Of a stretch of 64,000 nt of DNA, positions 58,672 through 64,000 are shown piece by piece. The DNA comes from Furcasterigmium furcatum. Taxonomy: Eukaryota > Ascomycota > Sordariomycetes > Glomerellales > Plectosphaerellaceae. The DNA lies in contig BCIA01000006.1 of assembly GCA_001599815.1 (NCBI GenBank), positions 374,961-438,960 on the forward strand. The letters run 5' to 3'. Each line of letters starts with the position of its first letter. Position 1 is the first letter of the stretch. Made by a program: the position numbers and the translations under genes. The notes under the pieces were generated by a model. The model was not told where the DNA came from and did no database searches. It worked only from the letters and a program-made list of their open reading frames with translations.

Positions 58672-59358
58672 GTTGTTAATGGGCGCCACTGGGCCAGGTA
58701 GTAGCATTGTTGAACGAGTCCCGCTGAAACTAAACTACTTTATACCTTTCAAACTCCCTACCTTTTCCTCATATCACGGGTTCAAAATGGTTTCTTCATA
58801 CCATTAGTCCGGATTTGCATTTGTCATCTGCTGAGGGGAATACTCTATTGACTGGATGATGCCTCAGAAATGTCCGCAGGAGAACGTACATGTCGGGAAA
58901 CTTTCCATTTGGGGAAGGAATTACTGGCTTTCATTTCCCAGTCCGCCCGTCTCGTGGGTTTTCTTACGCCCGCAGCGCATTAGGGGCGCTGCGGGGACCA
59001 AGGTCTCCTGATGGCGAGGAGATGTGTTTGATGCAACCGGGCAGCTCAAGCATCTGGATGGATTGCCGGTCTCCACAAGTAGGCTCCAATCTCATGGGCA
59101 GTTCGAAGAGTGTACTAGTCGCGTGTCAGAGCCACGAACTACTAATGCACGATGAGCCCGAATTCTTACGAATGCGGCAATTTATCCGAGCGATATGTTA
59201 AAAGTACTACCAACATCAAGCCGAAGCTCATGTCTTACGTACAATCGCAGGTTCACCAGTATAATTACAGCTCCGACGCTGATAATCCTGACTGATCCAG
59301 TCCAACGCGTACGGGTCGCACATGATCATCCGAGGCTTTTCCGTCTTCCATTCCCATC
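58672..59358. other. Divergent promoter, SDR / transaldolase-like gene
   Basis: No gene was recognised. No clear palindromic CGG site was seen. Shared control is likely from the arrangement alone. Confidence 0.5.
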
Positions 59359-60678
59359 ATGCCGTCGCTGTTGGATGTTCTGAGAGAATCCAGCCAGGTG
59401 GCATGCGATACACTCGATTTTGAGGGTACGTATGTTTTCATTGAAATGCCATTCCGTCAGTCATATTGACTGCCCGTACTTAACAGGCTGCTGACTGTGC
59501 ACAAGTGGCCCAAAGCTTCGGCTACCTTGTCGACGGCACATCAAACCAAGCAAGTCGGCGCAGCAATATATGCTTGAGGACACTACGCTACTAACTTCCA
59601 GGTTTCCAGGCAATCGCATTTTCCGAGCTCTCAAGAGCTAAAAGTGATACGACGCTGCACCACGCCCCGTTGATCGAAGAGGCAGTTCGCGAGTCTCAAA
59701 CAGTTCTGAAGGACCTTCAAGGCGGCCTGGAGTGGGAGGAGTTCATGGTAGAAATCATGGCTGGTGAGCGTACTAAATCAGATTCTCTTTGTGCCTTGAC
59801 TGACATGCATCGGCAGTCAAGCTTCAGCTTCTCTTCATCCCACACTTGGCAGGCCGTGTATTCGTGCAGGTCAACCCAAAACTGTCCTACTCGGTAGCGG
59901 CAACGGTAGACTGTGCCGAGAGTACGTCACGCTCCACCGAATCAGACACCTCTAACCATTCCTATAGGAATCAACGCCATATTCAAGCGGCTTTCGCCCG
60001 GGTTGAATAGCGACAGAGTGTGCATCAAGATCCTGGCCACCTGGGAAGGGCTTCAAGCATGCCGGGCACTTGAGGCAAAGGGTTTCACTACGCTTGCCAC
60101 GGCGGTATGCTGCATGGAACAGGCCGCCTTGGCCGCGGAATCGAAATGCTCTTATGCTGCAGTTTACATTACTGATCTCAAGGAGTACTCTGAGAACGGG
60201 TGAGAGAATCTTTGAACAATGGTTCTGAGAGATAGAGATCATGTTCTAACATGACTGCTACAGCCACCACAACCATGAGAAGGCGTTTGACCTCTGCCGC
60301 GAGGTGCAAACCTACTACCTCAGCGAAAGACATCGCACCCGCGTGTATGCAGCATCTTTCACGTCTGCTGAGGAGGTGATGCAGGTGAATGGCGTTGACA
60401 ACGTGACAGTCTCCCCTGCGCATTTACGGGAATTAGCCACAATGGATGCTTCGACTTGGAAGGGACAACCAGGTTCTTACTTTTCGGAGGGTCCATCAAA
60501 CAAGGCATGGCAGGGACGAGACTTTGCTGGCCTCGTGCGGGATGAGGGACGTTGGAAGTTCTCATTTGCGAGAAGCGGTTCAGGAGCGAGCGAGAGCAGG
60601 ACGGTACAAGCCGTCAATTACTTTGCCGACTTTCAGGATAAGTTAGAGTTACTCTTTAGGGGTCTAGTGTCACAGTAG
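59359..60678 (+). CDS. Transaldolase family protein
   Basis: Predicted 338 aa from exons 59359-59425, 59506-59549, 59610-59763, 59817-59921, 59968-60199 and 60264-60678. The TIM-barrel landmarks are there: CIKILATWEGLQACRALEAKG includes the Schiff-base Lys of transaldolases, followed by MEQAALAAES and later GVDNVTVSPAHLREL. The usual TNATLLFS strand is changed (TTLATAVCC) and the phosphate-binding SPFVGR motif is not retained (YAAVYITDLKEY), so the substrate may differ from sedoheptulose 7-phosphate. Divergent relatives occur in fungal secondary-metabolite clusters. Intron 2 (59550-59609) is a GC-AG intron with a GCAAGT donor. Confidence 0.85.
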
Positions 60679-61738
60679 TTCCTACACCTCCTTCGCCTGA
60701 CGTATCTAACGCGCCATATCTAAAACACAGAATGAAATAGATACCAGCGCCCTTAGTAGCCCTAACATCTATAATTTATCTACATCCGGAGGGTCTTCTA
60801 CTTGACCGGGATAGCGCTTGTCAATCGATAGGCAGCGGATATCCCACCATATGTGGCTCACAATGCGCTGCTCCCGTCGATCCGCCGCATCACGTTGCCA
60901 GCATTGTCTAGCACCATCAGTGGCTGCCCGCTCCTCTTCGTCGCATAGTCAGCCATGCACCGGCAGTAGCCCGTCCGTTTCTGGATCGCGGCATATCAAC
61001 AGTCCCAACGTCTGCGCGATGGTTCGGAACGGTGTCCTCACGCGGTTGAGCGGTAAGACATGTGTGTCAGGGCGCATGACCGGCGCCGTTTGGCAGGTGT
61101 AGAACGAGATTTCTGGCTGTAATAGAGCAGCCGGGGTGTGTCTCTGATTTTTGGACATTCAGTGAGCATTTTCGGCAATTCTTTGTGCTCACGTCCGCCC
61201 CCATACTCTAGCCGGGGCCCAAGATTTCAGCCGCAGTCTCGAGTTACACGAGATACGTAAGGGCAGGGGAAGTCGCGGTGACCGCCTTGCACACACACAA
61301 CATTCAGCAGCCAACTTAAATTTTCAGCTGCTGGCCTTAGAGTTCGATGCACATTTGGGGGGCTTGCAGATCAACCCATGCTGCTACTCCAAGTCGAGAG
61401 ACGCCATATGTTGGGACCGGAATAAGAAACGGCGACGTTCCTGACGCCGCAGCAATCGAAAAACAAGGTTAAATCGAAGAACAAAACTTTTGCGGAACCC
61501 CGGAATCGGATACCTAGTATTGAAGAGATCGAGATCGGAGAAACCCGAGTCGGCCCAAACCTTAAGGGATGGCCGGGTTGGGGGAAGCGTAACGAGCTCT
61601 GGATCGGAGAGTAAGGAGGCTGCGATAGAGGTCCGCAGGTAATATTTAAAGTGCCCGGAAGTTGCAAAAAGGCTGCGGTGTGTTGTCACTTCCATATTCC
61701 ACAAGACTTACCATCGAACATCCAACTACTCATCCAAT
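60679..61738. other. Intergenic, 1.06 kb
   Basis: Short frames have no recognisable content. The right end is the promoter of the LECGGP-repeat protein. Confidence 0.5.
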
Positions 61739-62215
61739 ATGTCCCCGACAAATCATGCCCAACAAACACTTTGGAGGTGGATCACTCTGCTCTTCATCGT
61801 GCAACTCCTCCGAGCCCAGAGCATTGCTGTCTCTCAAGAGCCAACTTACTTGGAATGCGGAGGACCAAATGTCACGGTTCCGTACTGCCTCCAGTGCGCC
61901 GAGGGTTGCCTCCTGGAGTGCGGGGGACCTAAAGTCGAGGTTCCCTGGTGTCACCCATGCCGGGACGAATGCGTGACACCTCCCGGGAATCCGCGGAAAC
62001 TACTGGGAGAAGATGGTCAACCTTTCATCGTGGATATGTGGGAGATGGGCACGACTGAGCCCGCAAAAGACAAGACAATGTCTTGGGCCGCAAGTGCGAA
62101 GTGGAAGAAGGCGCCGAAGATGACTATGATGCAGTCGGCGGCAATTTGCTGGGCCTTCAAAAGCGATGTTTGCGGTGGGGATTTGACGTACCAATGTGTG
62201 AACCTGGGCTTGTAA
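61739..62215 (+). CDS. Secreted protein with tandem LECGGP Cys motif
   Basis: Single-exon frame of 158 aa. The N-terminus has a hydrophobic stretch (WITLLFIVQLLRAQS) fitting a signal peptide, with cleavage near Ala26-Gln27. Residues 38-58 and 59-79 are two adjacent 21-residue copies of L-E-C-G-G-P-x-V-x-V-P-[YW]-C-x2-C-x4-C. The C-terminal half has fewer Cys and a KTMSWAASAKWKKAPKMTM segment. No known family was recognised. A secreted structural or effector protein is a reasonable guess. Further exons in 62216-62415 cannot be excluded. Confidence 0.6.
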   Translation: MSPTNHAQQTLWRWITLLFIVQLLRAQSIAVSQEPTYLECGGPNVTVPYCLQCAEGCLLECGGPKVEVPWCHPCRDECVTPPGNPRKLLGEDGQPFIVDMWEMGTTEPAKDKTMSWAASAKWKKAPKMTMMQSAAICWAFKSDVCGGDLTYQCVNLGL

Positions 62216-62622
62216 TTAGTCACTTTCCCGCCTCGAGCAAGTGTACGAATATGCCCGAAGAAATTGGATATGCTGGAGACATTTGGGGCTATGGTTGGTT
62301 TAGGAGTAACAAGGGATTGGAAATTTACTCTGTACTATGCGTATATCGGATGTTGGACCTTTCAAGGATGCCACCAAGCCTGAATTGCCCCGGCTGCCCA
62401 GCCCTGGCTGAGTAGCAACGGAAGCCCTCTTAGAGCACTCTTAGAGCAGAACGCATCCTCCCGAATAAATGCAACGCACGGGTGAGAGTGGTTTGTAATC
62501 AAGGACCTGCTGCTAAGTTCTCCCTAAGCTGCCACCACGGGTTGGTGCCATCCATCATTTCCTTTCCAGCCTCCGTATGCTCAGCAGAGCGATGAGCATC
62601 CAGTACCATGAGGTATCCGCCG
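62216..62622. other. Intergenic, no gene recognised
   Basis: Shared 3' flank of the LECGGP gene (+) and the repeat-protein gene (-). A continuing frame (to 62415) has several Cys but no clear splice link. Confidence 0.45.
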
Positions 62623-64000
62623 TCAAAGCCTTGCTCGCATAGCCTCATCGATGGCCCGAACCTCATCGCCACGAGCATTGAGGAGTAATGCCATCAGCTC
62701 CGCAGCATGATCATTCCCCTGCACAGCAATGAAAACCGTTTCCGTGATCTGAACCTCATCCCCACGCGCATCCAGGAGCAGGGCCATCAACTCCTTTCCC
62801 TGCTCGTGATTGCCTGCCACAGCAGTCAAAATCTTCTCCGTGATCTGAATCTCATCTCCCCGCGCATTCAGGAGAAAGCCCATCAGGTCCTCTCCGCAGC
62901 GACGATTCCCCGCCACTGCCACCATAACTTCGTCTGTGATCCGAATGTCGCTCCCACGCATCCCAAGAAGTATATCCATCATCCCGCTACCAGCAATGCC
63001 ACTCGCTGCAGCCATGACAAGCTCTTGTGTGACACTGATCTCACCTCCACGCCTCTCTAACAACAAAGCCATCATATCCTCAAATCCCCAGTCATCCGGG
63101 CTATGTTCCGCGATATCCACAACGAGCTCCTGGGTGATCTTGAACTCGGTTCCACCCTTGTCCAGCAACACAGCCATCACCGACTTCCCAGCCCTCCAAT
63201 TCCTCGCCGCAGCTCTCAGAATTTCTGGGTTAATCTCAAGCTGATCTCCATACTGTTCGAGAAGAAGAGTCATTGTCAGTGCCGACCCTGACCTCGCCGC
63301 AGCCTCGAACACCTCCTGCGTAACCTCGAACTGATGCCCACGCCTCTCCTGTAGCAGAGCGATGGTATTCCTCCCATAAAAATTCATTGCTGCAGCTTCA
63401 ACGACCTTTTGAGTGATCTCAACCTCATCTCCGCGCTTGTCCAGGAGTAAAGCAATCGTCCGTTCTGCACAGTCCAAGCTTCTCGCTGCGGCACTGACCA
63501 CGGACGGGGTAATCAGAAATTGGTCTCCGTACCTCTCTAGGAGGAGCGCCATGATCTCATCCCCGCAATGATTATTGCCCGCCGCAGCTTCAAGGACTCC
63601 TTCCGTGATCGTGATCTCGTCCCCACGCTCCTCCAGTAGTAGGGCAACGATCTTTTGCCCCCATCTCCAGTTGCTTGCGGCAGCCTGAAGGATGAAATCG
63701 TCGATCGTAATTTCGTCCCCGCGCTTCTCTAAGAGGAGCACCATTATCTCGTAGCCGCAGTCACCATTGCCCGCCGCAGCTTCAAGGACTCCTTGCGTGA
63801 TCGTGACCTCGTCCCCACGCTCCCGCAACAGTAGGGCAAGGATCTTTTGTCCCCATTTGTAGTTCCTAGTGGCAGCCTGAAGGATGTTCTCGTCGATCGT
63901 AACCTCATCCCCACGCTTCTCTAGGAGGAGCACCATCATCTCATACCCGTAAATCGTGTTTCTCACTGCCTCCAGAACAACCTCCCCTGTTATCTCAGCC
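62623..64000 (-). CDS. Ankyrin-like repeat protein, C-terminal part (partial)
   Basis: The frame is open from the right edge of the window to a stop at 62623, so the N-terminus is missing. About 459 residues consist of roughly fourteen 32-residue units of the form MxLLLExRGDExxITExVLxAAAGNxxxGxxI. These are the ankyrin-like repeats (DUF7104 type, from memory) found at the C-terminus of fungal NACHT/NLR-like proteins and ankyrin proteins. Units near the right edge are much more alike than those near the stop, and two pairs form a 192-bp higher-order repeat. The last unit degenerates into RAIDEAMRARL. What precedes the repeats cannot be seen; a STAND NTPase is the leading expectation. Confidence 0.85.
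   Translation of the reverse strand, partial: AEITGEVVLEAVRNTIYGYEMMVLLLEKRGDEVTIDENILQAATRNYKWGQKILALLLRERGDEVTITQGVLEAAAGNGDCGYEIMVLLLEKRGDEITIDDFILQAAASNWRWGQKIVALLLEERGDEITITEGVLEAAAGNNHCGDEIMALLLERYGDQFLITPSVVSAAARSLDCAERTIALLLDKRGDEVEITQKVVEAAAMNFYGRNTIALLQERRGHQFEVTQEVFEAAARSGSALTMTLLLEQYGDQLEINPEILRAAARNWRAGKSVMAVLLDKGGTEFKITQELVVDIAEHSPDDWGFEDMMALLLERRGGEISVTQELVMAAASGIAGSGMMDILLGMRGSDIRITDEVMVAVAGNRRCGEDLMGFLLNARGDEIQITEKILTAVAGNHEQGKELMALLLDARGDEVQITETVFIAVQGNDHAAELMALLLNARGDEVRAIDEAMRARL
63560..63960. repeat. 192-bp higher-order tandem repeat within the repeat gene
   Basis: Blocks about 192 bp apart (for example those ending at 63600 and 63792) are nearly identical for long runs, each covering two 32-residue protein units. 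This shows duplication of a two-unit block, more recent than the founding repeats. Confidence 0.7.

Overview
The window is nuclear DNA of a filamentous ascomycete (Pezizomycotina, most likely Sordariomycetes; the class is an inference). The evidence is gene-dense eukaryotic sequence on both strands, many 50-80 nt GT-AG introns with CTAAC/CTGAC-like branch points, and typical families: Zn2Cys6 regulators, PDR-type ABC and MFS transporters, DUF1996, proteinase-K-like subtilase, Arylsulfotran_2, DUF7580. Exon chains were built by hand from splice signals and frame continuity; the multi-exon chains given all sum to whole codons. No rRNA, tRNA, CRISPR or intact transposon was seen.

Layout. 1-9.2 kb: a PDR transporter (-) diverging from a Zn2Cys6 regulator (+). 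9.5-13.5 kb: a secreted DUF1996 protein and a degenerate SF1 helicase with zinc knuckles. 15-23 kb: subtilase, 2H phosphodiesterase, maltose-type sugar permease, GPI-anchored Cys-rich protein. 23.6-30.9 kb: a divergent pair (C2H2/coiled-coil/ubiquitin-like protein and a DUF7580 protein), then an F-box protein. 32-33.8 kb: two paralogous small Cys/His-rich proteins. 34.7-40.6 kb: Zn2Cys6 regulator, amidohydrolase and MFS transporter whose shared promoter carries repeated CGG-N6-CCG sites. 41-43 kb: a secreted effector-like protein and a LysM fragment. 43-53 kb: Zn2Cys6 regulator, MFS transporter, arylsulfotransferase and a Dal5-type permease. 53.8-60.7 kb: enoyl reductase-like MDR, Zn2Cys6 regulator, SDR and transaldolase-like protein. 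61.7-64 kb: a secreted protein with a tandem LECGGP motif, and the C-terminal part of an ankyrin-like repeat protein that runs off the window.

How they may work together. Three regulator-plus-enzyme-or-transporter neighbourhoods look like small regulons: PDR pump with its divergent regulator, amidohydrolase/MFS with a nearby regulator, and ER/SDR/transaldolase with an embedded regulator. Palindromic CGG...CCG sites in two divergent promoters support this for the amidohydrolase/MFS pair and suggest co-regulation of the MFS/arylsulfotransferase pair. The least explained elements are the paralogous MCN Cys/His proteins, the ULD/DUF7580 divergent pair, the helicase without motif I, and the LECGGP protein.
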